DNA of 64,000 nt, taken from positions 62,001 to 126,000 of the forward strand of contig JBLDXI010000024.1 in the NCBI GenBank assembly GCA_047495785.1, given 5' to 3'. The DNA comes from Lepidodermella squamata. Its lineage: Eukaryota > Gastrotricha. The notes below the pieces were generated by a model. That model was not told where the DNA came from and ran no database searches. It worked only from the letters and a program-made list of their open reading frames with translations. Position numbers and translations under genes: made by a program. This document shows positions 12,632-23,087 of the stretch, in pieces (within the stretch, counting starts at the first letter, position 1; the number at the start of each line of letters is the position of its first letter).

Positions 12632-14070
12632 TTATTCATCGTTTTCTTCCGTTTCAAGATTATTCGTTGCACCTGCTGGTGATTTCTTCACGTTGGTTAG
12701 GCGAACTAGTGATTCAGCACTGACAGTGTCGCTTTCCTCATCTTCGCTGCCTAGAATTTCCTTCGGCACACTGCCGAATCCCAGAGTGCAGTGGACCGAA
12801 TCGGTAATTCTAGCTGCGTTTTTGTCGCAGCCATGCTCTTCGGCAGGAAAATTGATAGGGAAGAAATTAAGCTTAGATTTACGGACAGATTTTACGCACA
12901 GCTCAGAAATCTATTTCAAGTGAAATATAATCGAGGTTTTTAATTTATTGGATTTATTACCTTGCTGCACAGTTCAGCTTCGTTGTTTGTACCATCACTT
13001 CGGAATCCGACGCACATGAAATCAACAGCACCACCGAATCCATGCATCACGGATACCCCTTGGGTATTAGTCTTGTTGCCCGAAGCTAGTGATTTAACGA
13101 ATAACGGCTGGGAAGAGAAAGCGAAGTACTCGTTCGCAATCTCGCCGATGTTGTCTAACATACCAGCGTCTAAGCAAACCTCGTTACCCGAGGAGGCCTG
13201 AGCCTTTCGGCCATTGCAAAGGTCAAAGATGTTGCTGTACGCGCTGGCAGTACCAACTCGGCTGCCGATGGATGTACGGCTGGTAGCATTCGCCTCGCGC
13301 ACGTAATCTACCAGGACTGGCATCAAAAACAGCGGCGAACCATGTTTTGCGAGCAGATCACATGCGGCCTTCTTAACTGCCTCCCCACAGCCCGAGTCTG
13401 CCGCTAGCCCCATAGTCCTCGTAGTTGATGGACGAGGCCGAGGCGTAGTAGTTGATGAAGTCGCCGCGCTGACGATCGGTCGGTTGTCGTAAATACTTTT
13501 GAATGCACGTTGGACGTTCCTCTTTTGCTCCTCAGTTAGAGGACTTCGAGGAGGCGGCAGGACAGAGTAGATCTGCTGCTGAAGTAGAATGCCGCTGCGT
13601 TCCGATAGGCCATTTTTCTCAGCCAAAGGGGCGAGGGCGCTCTGCAGGGCTTCGATAGCGAATACTGCATAAGGATCCGTGACGGCATCAGGCGAGGGCA
13701 ACACGGGGCCGGGGAATGTCCGAGAGCATAGGCCACATTTCGGCGTCAAAGTCGATGTGGATGTGGATGTGGATGTTGGCCACGTACGCACAGGCTCTCG
13801 GATTCGCGGTCGCGAAGTGCTAGCCGCCGTTGCAACAGTTTGTGGCGTAGTCGGCTCAGTTGGTGGCTGTGTCGAGGCTGATGTGGATGTTGGCAACGTA
13901 CGCGCAGATTCGCGGCGTCGTGTGCGCGAAGTGCTACCCGCCGTTGCAACAGTTTGCGGCGTAGTCGGCTCAGTTTCTGCTGCGAGAGGTCGCTTCGCCC
14001 GTGACTGCGGCTGGCAGCTGCAGACAATTGCGACGGCGAGTAGAATTCCAGCTATTTCCCAAAAATTCAT
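12632..14070 (-). CDS. Secreted Cys-containing protein, unknown family (gene F)
   Basis: Tandem paralog of gene E, about 462 aa in two exons (12961-14070 and 12632-12910). A signal peptide (residues 1-19) is followed by a Thr/Ser/Arg-rich region with two 38-residue repeats (residues 34-109), then CGLC, a helical-looking segment, and the cysteine framework shared with E: C-x8-C-x-LL, FDLCNGRKA, CLDAGML, VDFMCVGF, LCSKISELC, HGCDKN and VHCTLGFG. The C-terminus is acidic. Conservation of cysteines with divergent linkers suggests a folded extracellular domain with disulfides behind a mucin-like stalk. No catalytic motif is evident. Function unknown. Confidence 0.8.
13744..13971 (-). repeat. Two 114-bp tandem repeats inside gene F
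   Basis: Two adjacent copies (13858-13971 and 13744-13857) each encode 38 residues starting EPTTPQTVATA. The second has extra Ser/Thr codons from a short gatgtg-type repeat on the plus strand (about 13750-13780). This is a recent internal duplication in the stalk. Confidence 0.8.
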
Positions 14071-14624
14071 TTTAATATCTGAACCTATTCGGTTTTTATA
14101 AAGTTGAATTGATCTGTCGAATCTTTGTTAAAAAATTGTCTAAAAAATTGGAATTAATTTTCCTAATCGCGGCCATGCCACTACGCCGACTTCAGTGGGA
14201 GTATTATTAAGCGCCCACATGAATCATTTTGAGTAAAAAAATTAATTTAAATAAGTAATAAAACACCGGACGAATTACATACTTGATTCTAGGTAAGTAA
14301 TACTACTGGGAATTCCACTCATGGTTCGTTAATTATTTAATGAGGAGCTATTTTTAATTGCACCGTCGAGTCGTATTACCTGTCACGAAAAGAAACAGTT
14401 TGATAGAATCGGTCGCTCTTTATTGCCTTTATTTTAATACACCTTGGGGACATGCCCAAAGCCAGACGCATTTTTATAGCTTATACGTCATATCATACAT
14501 CTGTTTTTTAACAACCAAACAGTGAGCCAACGAAAAAAAAACGAAACAATAGCTGCATCATTTATAAATTGGAAAGATACTCGGACGTTTATATTGCTCC
14601 AGGTAAAAAAGGTAGGTCTCGCAA
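14071..14624. other. Intergenic between gene F and BMT-like gene G
   Basis: About 550 AT-rich bp containing the gene F promoter and the 3' flank of gene G. No exon is supported. Confidence 0.5.
14094..14102 (-). promoter_or_regulatory. TATA-like box upstream of gene F
   Basis: A minus-strand TATAAA lies about 25-30 nt before the gene F ATG, matching the arrangement at gene E. Confidence 0.35.
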
Positions 14625-16620
14625 TCAATCCCCCTCGGCATACTCGAATTCTGCCCCGCTTTCTTGCTCCGCTAATAGCCGTGTAAATCGGTTCGGCCCA
14701 ATCTTGTCTCCACTTCGCAAAAATTTATGCGTTTGCGGGTTGTCGTTGGCCGTTTTTCGATCGTCCCAATTACTGGCGGGTAGTTGATCTGTCGCAATCG
14801 CCTCCTTAATCATTGCTTCGAGGCCACGAATTCGAACGAGAACTGCCGTATGATCGTTAATATGAACTCCCAAAACAGCGGTGTCGCGATTTTCCAATAT
14901 CAAACCAACGCTAAATATAAGAAAAATTTAAGAAAAATGAATAAAGGAAAACTCGAAATTTCTTACGGGAATATGAAAGGATCTTCGATGTACATGTAGC
15001 GAACAATTGGAACCGAGTTGAGCAAGTCTTTGGCGATGTGAAGAGGATCACTGACGTAGACGACGCGATAAGGCGGGTTAGCACTCGGGTCTGCTTTCAA
15101 GAGAACGACGTTGGTCGTGTAATACCGCCGCGTATCCGACGTCCGCTTCTTGAACAAAGTCACGTGTCCAAAACCGATGTAGTAGCTGCCCTGGTAATGC
15201 ACGAAGGGCGTACCACCGCGTAAGTGATGCTTCAAATCGTCGAAAATATTCTCCTGTGCAGTACCAGCTGCGTAAACTATCTGGCACTGGAAACGGTCGT
15301 CACATTCCAACACGCGTAATGGGTCCAAGTTGTGGACGAAGTGGATGGTTTGAGGTGGGGTGAGCTTCGAGCCCGGCCGCGGCTTTCTCGGCGGCAAATT
15401 GAAGGCCGACCAGTGTTTGTCCCGCGGGAATGACTCGTTAGGATTGTCGAGCATTGGCGAAAAGCCGCGGATGACGGGGTAATTGATCCTATTCTTGCGA
15501 TAATCCCATATCAACGTGTAATCCATCGCCTTGTAATCAAGCCCATTCATGCCGGTGTTGAAACTAACAAACAGGTTCGAGCGGTTGAAAGCCGGGAAAA
15601 GTCGAGGCTCGATTGGCCCATCGCCTATTGTAGAACCACCATTCGTTGGAATACCCTATATACATTATTTAGATGCTGAATTCAGCTGACAGTCAAGTTC
15701 ATTACCATCAAGTGCCCTGGGTCGATGGGTTGGAATTTATTATCGTAACTTTGAGCGTAAAAATAATTGTCGAGAAAAGCGTTTTTCGGCCAATTATTCT
15801 TGTCCTCGTAACGCTCCCGATCGAGCCAAATCCGCATAATGACGACCAGCCGACCTTCGCCACCGTTGTAGTCGCGATCCCAATATAAAGCAGGACTAAA
15901 AAATTTATAAAATTAATTTATAAAATTATAATTAATATTAATATTATATAAATTATTATAATTATAAAAAATCTAGCTAATTTCTTACCTGTTTGCATAA
16001 AACACATTTTCTTCCATCGGATCAGGAAACATGGTTTTGACGCGCCGTTCGACCATTGGCGAGAAGCTGTACATCATGCTTGTTGTAACCATGTGAGCAC
16101 TGAGCATTTTCGCGAGTCGGGTCAATGTCGGTGCCACACCGTCTGCGGTGGCATTTTTTAGCAGAAGTGTTCCATCATGAGGAGGCGTGTAGAAGAACCC
16201 GCCCGACATGCGAGTTTTGACTTTGAACTTTTCATGAACGTTGAACACGAGTTGCGTCGACGAGTTAGGATAAATTGGCCCGTCGACAGCAAAAGCGGAT
16301 ATGTCCTGTTTAGCGGGAGCTCGGCGGCCGCGAGTGTGCTCGCTGTCCAGGTCGATGAGTGGCGCCATGCCAACTTTTACCAGCTTATCCGCATTGCCCG
16401 TAACTTCTGAGGCGTAGTCGCTGTGTTGCGACCGTGATGCGGCTCGCACTTGGTCGGACGAAAATTGCACGCCGGCATTGAATGAGAAAATGGCGACTAG
16501 GGTGCAAACGATGAGGAAGACAAAAATGCGCAGGATCGGGTTGCTTTTCATCAGCATTTGGCATGCGTTCGAGTTGCCGCCATCGAAGAAGCGCACCGAG
16601 GTGCCACCGACGTGATACAC
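14625..16620 (-). CDS. Type II membrane beta-mannosyltransferase-like protein (gene G)
   Basis: About 598 aa from exons 15989-16620, 15706-15895, 14967-15655 and 14625-14910. A single membrane anchor near residues 29-48 predicts a Golgi or secretory type II protein. The lumenal part has blade-like repeats: ENVFYAN, RLVVIMRIWLDRERY, EPRLFPAFNRSNLFVSF, DYTLIWDYR, RDKHWSAF, HFVHNLDPLRVLEC, HLRGGTPFV, YYIGFGHVTLF, and FPVGLILENRDTAVLGVHIN. The order NLDPLRVLEC, then RGGTP, then Y-IG-GHVTLF, then a final FP-G-x-x-x-x-x-D segment recalls fungal beta-1,2-mannosyltransferases (BMT, CAZy GT91) and the related GH130/GT108 five-bladed propellers. This is recognition from memory, not alignment. Its neighbour H is a paralog with the same layout. 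The last exon ends in an acidic tail. A metazoan-specific family of unknown activity is the main alternative. Confidence 0.72.
15897..15988. other. Very AT-rich intron of gene G
   Basis: First intron of gene G. It is made almost wholly of alternating ttataa/attaat units, which may be prone to length change. Confidence 0.6.
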
Positions 16621-17510
16621 GGCACCGCCGGCGTCGACGCCCGTTTTGCGCGGCTTTATGGCTCCGGCGTAGAGCGTAATTAGGCGGCAGAGGCTGGGGG
16701 CTCGTCCGGGGGTTCGATGACAACTGAGATAGCGTCCGAAATCGCCCCTGTCGTCGTCTTTCCGGCGGTTGAAAAGTTGAGAGGCGACGTCGCTGGTATC
16801 ACGACGCTAATTTAAACATAAAAATTGACAATGGCGGGCCTAGATGAAAGGTAAAATTGTTCGTGAAAATTTGTTAGTTTTGCGAGAGGCGAGAGAACTG
16901 GCGCCCCTAATAACTACTATAGTTTCGTGAGTAGTAGTTTCTGTGCTACGTGATGCGCCGATTGGCGAGTGTTTGTAGCGAGCGCACAACCTGTTACCTG
17001 TCTGCCGCCATGTTTGCACGCACCATTACTACGTTGTCGTCGTAGTACTACGACTACTACGGCGAGCTCACTTGAGTTTGCGCATTACGGGCGCTATGCT
17101 AAAGTGTAGTGAGGCCGAATAATGAATTCGCGCCATTGTGTTTTGTGGGGTCGCGCAGGTTACGACTGTCTGAGCTCGCCTGCTCGAGAGGCGACCCATG
17201 GTGCGCTCGCATGCCTGTCAGATGACGCCAGCACATAACAGTACTCCACCACGTTGCGTGCGCACGCCGACTGCCGCCGCCGACAGTAGAGCAACCCGAT
17301 GGTATCACTTCATGCAGTATCAACCTTACACCCACAGCTACATAGTCTTCACGTTGCAACAATTTTTTGGATTTGTTAAAAGTATTGTTATAAGCAACAC
17401 ATTCAAGTACCGTTATTTATTCACTCTCACACTGTCAAAAATATAGTTGGCAAAGCAAATAACTTTTTTGAAGATCTATGTCTCCTTGAACAACAGCTGG
17501 GTCGACTTTT
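16621..17510. other. Intergenic between genes G and H
   Basis: About 890 bp with the gene G promoter. A perfect 16-bp palindrome at 17039-17054 (centre gtac) lies about 420 bp upstream of the G start, with more tagta/tacta inverted units around 16910-16940. No coding exon is supported. Confidence 0.45.
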
Positions 17511-19319
17511 TTAAGGCGAAAATGTCGAACTAACAAGGGTCTCTAATTTGACACCTTGGTAAGACTCGTCATCACTGCCGCTGCGGAAAAGTAGACCCGA
17601 CTCATCACTCGCTGCTAGCCTTACGAAATGATTAGGCCCGATGGTCAGTTCTTTACGCCCAGCGACAGGTGGCTGCTCGTTTTCACTTGCATCGATAACG
17701 TCACGCATGATCATTTCAAGGCCGCGAATTCGAATTATATGAGCCGTGTTATCGTTGATATGCAGGCCAACTAGAGCAGTATCGCGATTCTCAACTATTA
17801 AACCGACTCTGTAAAAATAGCAAAAAATTAAAGAAAAAAATGTCTCACAAATATTACGGGAAAATGAAGGGATGTTTGATGTAAAGGAAGCGGACAATAT
17901 CTATCGACTTCATCAATGTCTCATCCAGGTGAATAGGATAGCTGATGTAGACGATTTCGAACGGTGGCGAGCGGCTGGGATCGGCTCGAAGCACAACAAT
18001 GTTGCCGGTGTAATACCGGGTCCAATTTTCGGAAAATAAAGTCACGTGAGCGATGCCGACGTAGTACGGCCATTGGTACAAAACGAATCTATAAGAGATG
18101 AAATCGAGTTGAAAAAATTCATAAAAAAATTTGCAAGCTAACGGTGTTCCGCCTCGAAGATGATGTTTGTCGTCACGGAAAATATTCTGGTCGAGCGTAC
18201 CAGCTTGGAAAATGATCCTGCAGCGAAAACCAGGCGTGCATTCTAAGATTCGAAGCGGCTCCAGACTGTGGACGAAATGAACAAGAGGCTGGTCGGAATA
18301 GGTTGTGTTCGATCGAGGCATGGTGAACGCCATCCAGTGCTTATCCCGAGGCAAACTGCTTTCAGAACCTTGAAACATCGGGCTGTTCGAAGGTTCAGAG
18401 GTCAATTCTAGCGGGTCAATAAAAAAGAATAACCATACTTGGGTGGGTTAATCTTGGGAAAATGCAGCCTGCTTTGCCGATAGTCCCATATCATTGTGTA
18501 GTCGATGAACCGCCGTTGCTGATCGTAAGTGCCAGTATTGAAGGAAACATAGAGACTAGAGCGATTGAATGCTGGAAATAGGCGAGGTTCGATTAGACCA
18601 TCCCCCAGAGTTGCCCCAGCCGAAGTAGGAATAGCCTGGGAAAATAGCGGAAAATTCAACTAAACTTTACCGCAAAAATAATAAAAATAACTTTCAACCA
18701 TTAGTTGGCCAGGATCAAGCGGTTGCATGTCGCGGTCGAACGTTTGCGTGTAAAAATAATTGTCGAGAAAATGGTTCAGCGGCCAGTCGATTTTATTTAT
18801 CTCGTACCGCTCTCGAGCCAACCAGATTCGCATGATAACTATCAAACGACTGCTATCCGCGTCCCAAAACAACGCAGGGCTGTTCGCGTAGAAGACATTT
18901 TCATTCGGCTCGTCTGGAAACATCGTTTTCACGCGCTGTTCAACTTGCGGCGAAAAGTTGTGGACGAAGCTGGTTTCAATTTTATGCCGGTGCCAGTACA
19001 GCTTCTCGATTCGCGTCGATGCGTTCAACCACATGGCTGCTCCATATTTAGGAGGTATCGCTTTCGTCTTGAAGACAGCGCCTTTAAGGCTAGCCTTTAC
19101 ACGAAATCGCTCGTTGACATTTTGCAGTAGAAGAAGTGTCGATGAATGGGGGAAAATAATCCCTGAAGCCGATAGAGCATCGGTATCCCTCGCGCTACCT
19201 TTTCGATGAAGGCTAACATTTTTCTCAATCTGTTTATCCAAGCTCAGAATCAGTATGATGGAGCATAGGGAAAACGCCACTAGAACAGTGATCCAATAAT
19301 ATGGAAATCGAGGTTTCAT
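17511..19319 (-). CDS. Type II membrane beta-mannosyltransferase-like protein (gene H)
   Basis: Paralog of gene G, about 538 aa from exons 18699-19319, 18434-18635, 18143-18407, 17858-18088 and 17511-17808. I start at 19319 because it puts a short basic tail directly before the anchor (about residues 8-25); an in-frame ATG at 19454 would add 45 basic residues. The lumenal domain keeps the pattern of G: ENVFYANSPALFW, RLIVIMRIWLARERY, EPRLFPAFNRSSLYVSF, DYTMIWDYR, RDKHW, HFVHSLEPLRILEC, HLRGGTP, YYVGIAHVTLF, YYTGNIVVLRADPS, FPVGLIVENRDTALVGLHIN. The intron between exons 2 and 3 is only 26 nt in the reading that best matches G; a 65-nt alternative (18369-18433) would delete 13 residues. The fourth intron splits HLRGGTP, unlike in G. 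Confidence 0.7.
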
Positions 19320-19873
19320 TTTTTTAACGAAATAAAATTTTATAGAGCAAGTATTTCGCCGATTAAACACGCGATCAATATATAGGTCACGCGTCGCTTT
19401 TTTGCGTAATTTTATTTCGATTTGAGTTCGACGAAATGATTTGGCGGTGATCATTCATTAAAGAGAACCGCCGCGACCGATCAATGTATTCATTAATTTC
19501 GTTTCGTATTATGATTTTGGATTTATTCCATCGGTTTTTTCGAACATTTACCGCTTTTCGACAGATTGTACTGGTTTTGCTAATTCTCATAATATGCAAC
19601 AGACGTGATTTGAACCGCGAACTTCGAAGTTCGATAGAGCCGAAAATTAAAGAAAAAAGTATATTGCGAGTGCTGGGTACCGAAAAAGATCCGTTAAGGA
19701 CAGCAATTATCTTATCTGGGTGCGGTTGTAGCAAGGTCAGAAATTCCCAAAACTACACCCGATATCAGCGAGTTTGATATTGAGCTTATCTGCTCCAGTT
19801 TCAACCCAGCAGAATATTTTTATATCGGCGGTTGTGAAATATTGGCCAATAGACTTTTTCCAAATTTAGTAAA
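19320..19873. other. Intergenic between gene H and the NEK-like kinase
   Basis: About 550 bp separating two divergent genes, so both promoters should lie here. Overlapping short ORFs on both strands lack domains. Confidence 0.5.
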
Positions 19874-21114
19874 ATGGCGATTACTTCGAGGAAACAGTAC
19901 ACCGAGATGCAAGCCGTAGGAAAGGGAGGTAACATTTCAAGCTTCATTCGTTTTTTCATCGAGTTTAATCAAACCAGCTTTCGGCCGTTGTATTCTGGCT
20001 GAGATTGCCTCTGAAGATGGCAGAACAAGGAATAAGATAGTGGTGAAAGAGATCAAACTCGACATTTTCGCGAAACGAACGCAGCCAGAAGACAAAGCCA
20101 ACGATTCTGCCGACGAGGAAGAAAATGCCGAGATGTTGCAAATGATTCGTGATCAAGGCGAGTTGCTGCGCCAGCTCAATCACGTGAACGTTGTCAAAGG
20201 CCTCGGTTCATTTGAAGGTCAATCACCACACAGCTTCAACGAAAATTCATAAAAATTCTATTATTATAGAAAATGGGATATTTTATGTTGCGACAGAGTA
20301 TTGCGATTCTGAAGACTTGGGGCGCAAAGTTTTGATACAGAGACTTAAATTGAACGGCTCGAGTTATTTCTCCGAGAATAAGGTCATGAATTGGGCTTCA
20401 CAGCTAGTGCTGGCTGTTGATTATTTGCATCGCAACAGCATTCTTCACCGCGACATCAAGCCAAGCGTTTGTTCGATATCAATTTAAAAATATTGGCCAT
20501 ACAGTCCAAGTCGCTTTTTAGAACATATTTCTCCACAACAATGGGCGAACGGTAAAGCTCGGCAGTTTCGGCATCGCCAAGAAGCTGGAAAGGTTCGGGG
20601 TTAATACAATCTCCTTCTCAAGTTCGAATTTTTATCTTAATTTAGCCAAGAGGGATACTCGTTGGGGCAAATTGGAACTATGACACACATGAGCCCTGAG
20701 ATGATCGAGGGCAAAGCAGTTACGTTGAAGCATGACATTTGGGCACTTGGAGTCACGTTGTACGAAGTCATGAGTCTCAGCTTACCCGTATGTGTTTTCA
20801 AATGAATCTGATACAAATTTAATTTTAATTTTTTTTCAGTTTGAGAATCCAAGTCCAACGCTTCTTTGCCGAGATATCTGCAAGTAAGTTTTGTTTTAAT
20901 CATTTTTATTCTCAAAAGCTTTATCATTCTCAGGAAAACGCCGAAGCCTCTTGCGACTCAACAATTTTCCGAACAGCTTCGAACATTCGTAGAGCAAGAC
21001 CTCTTGAACAAAGAAGCTGGGAAACGTCCGAGTGCTAGGTCAGTGTTGATGAGTGGGGTCATTTTGACCGCCATATCGCATCTCATTGCAGATGAATTTT
21101 GGGTCAATAAATAA
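19874..21114 (+). CDS. NEK-like protein kinase, probable pseudokinase
   Basis: A kinase domain almost alone, about 309 aa from exons 19874-19928, 19978-20217, 20270-20466, 20522-20592, 20646-20787, 20840-20883 and 20934-21114. The Gly loop is GKGAFG (residues 16-21), the ATP-binding Lys is Lys42 in VVKEIKL, and the catalytic loop is LHRDIKPSNIFL (Asp160). The next motif, DFG in active kinases, reads KLGSFGIAKKL: Ser179 replaces the metal-binding Asp. SPE, DIWALGVTLYE and RPSA complete the C-lobe. HRDIKPSNIFL and the KLG-FGIA-KL sequence resemble the NIMA-related family. With Lys and HRD kept but the DFG Asp lost, catalysis is doubtful; binding or scaffolding is plausible. The insert after the Lys is acidic and longer than usual. 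There is no C-terminal coiled coil. Confidence 0.83.
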
Positions 21115-23087
21115 TGAACTTTCAGCGACAATATTAACATTTATCGCATTGCGCAGTTCCGATCGCCATTTCCGCCGCACGGATATCAAAATAAGCCGGA
21201 CCTTTTGGCCGCAATTCCTTTGGGCCACTTTTTGAATAAAAGTACTAGGTAGTGAGTGTGAAGCTATTATAGCTCGAGTACTAGCGAGTCCATCAATGTA
21301 AAGTGAGGCATCGCAATAATGATGCTTAGAGGCATGGTTGAAAAGCGATCGTGAAGAGATCATCGCCTGCCAATAAAAAAATCTTGAACGTAGTATATGA
21401 TATCTATGCGATGAGCTGGCCGCGGCGTCGAATTCTGGCGCCGCGGCTATCACACACGTTTGTGTAAAATAATATACAGCGTTGTTGCAGCAGTTAGTTG
21501 GTATTAGCGTAGCACAACTCGATGTTTGACTTATTGTATATTTGTACATTCAACGCACATATTGTGTTTGTATTATTATTAAGTTTTGGCGCAAAATCGA
21601 AGCGCATGCTTTGATGGGCGTAGCGCTGACTCGCTCGGGTATTGATGCATAAAAAATAAACATTTTCAATCCCAAATTTTTCGCGTTGATCCAAAAAAGC
21701 TCGATTTTAATATTACCATCAACCCCAGAAAATCGCCGCTTGCTAATTTCGCTTTCATCGTTATAGTCCATTGGTACAACAGCCAAATTGTGGCATTATA
21801 TTTGAAGGAAGGATCCATCGAGCATTGTCTCATTATCAGGACACGTATTATATAATATATAATTAATTCGTATACAAAATCATCGCATTTTTTTTTAGCA
21901 AATAAGATAACTGAAATGCGTCTGGATCGCATCCTGTCAAAAATTAGCCGATAAGAGTCCCTTTCAGCGATCAATAGCTAATACTTTTAGATGTTGCCTC
22001 CAAACCTAAATCGCAGATTTTTCCTGTCAGATTTTAGCGCGGCAATCTGGAGCCGGAAGCCTCGTGGCCGGCGTCGCAATGCGAGCCGTCGTTATTCAAG
22101 TTTTCATGATCCGGGCATGGTAGTACTCGCTAATAAGAACCACTTTTCCAGCTATTTTTTGTTATGAATCTGTGTACTCGAGACATGTAGAATACATCAG
22201 GATTAATTAATGCCCTTCCCCATATTTTATAGATGCGATGAAGGTGCCTCGAAGAGTCAAAATTATAGATGTTCTCATGCCCATTTAAATTGATTTTTGT
22301 TCCGGTTGGTAAGCCTAAACGGCACGGAGTTTGTTTATTATTTACAGCGATTTATCGGGGCTGTTCATATTTTGTTATTATCGCTGCGCTGATCGAATAA
22401 AGTCGGGCCACAGCTGGCGTGATGTACCATTTTGCGTGATTTAATTTGGCGCATCGATTTCATATTGCAATAGGCTATCTGGCTCTTCTCATTGCGATTG
22501 AGTAACCTCAGCGCATTTTTTTGTCAAAGGAAATTGAGGCGCGGCATGTCATCGTCGCGATGCCGGGCGCTGGCTACCAAGTCGTTTGTTGAAAATAAAT
22601 CGCAGCTCTCGAATCGATCGGTGCGTTTGTTTTAAACCGACGCGCCCGGTCAGGCGTGTTAAAAGCAATAATGATGACACACTGGTGCCGTTTTCCAGCT
22701 ACTATCATTGTCAGCCGATCGGCGCCTATTATGCCGCGCTGTAGTCGAGCCACGCGCGATCGCATCGCCGGCCCCGTTTATTACATTTTTGTGAGCAAAA
22801 AAATAAGTAAATATTATTTTAGAGTGTTAACATCAACGAGACGCCGCGCCAATAATTATACTCATAAGCTGAGCGCACCGCCTGCGATTGCAGTAGAACG
22901 AATATTTAGCACAGTCGACTCTAAAAAAATTTCAATCTACTATTAGGATTTATTAGCGTTGTGATTTCAACGTAAGGCATGAATTTCGGATAGCAGCAAC
23001 AGCGCAAACTCTTCAACAACGCAGATGACGCGTTGGAGCCTCCCGCCACGGTTGATTGCAATAAGCACTGGTTCTTCGTGATTGCAA
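21115..23087. other. Intergenic, no supported gene
   Basis: 2 kb between the kinase and receptor C. A 169-codon minus-strand ORF (21040-21549) overlaps the kinase 3' end and looks random in composition. The receptor C promoter should lie at the right end. Confidence 0.5.

Noticed and set aside
17039-17054. Perfect 16-bp palindrome as a mobile-element end or origin
   Set aside because: No flanking direct repeat, transposase or partner copy; chance or a simple regulatory site is enough.
21040-21549. 169-codon minus-strand ORF
   Set aside because: It overlaps the kinase 3' end, has no domain or paralog, and its composition looks like random sequence.
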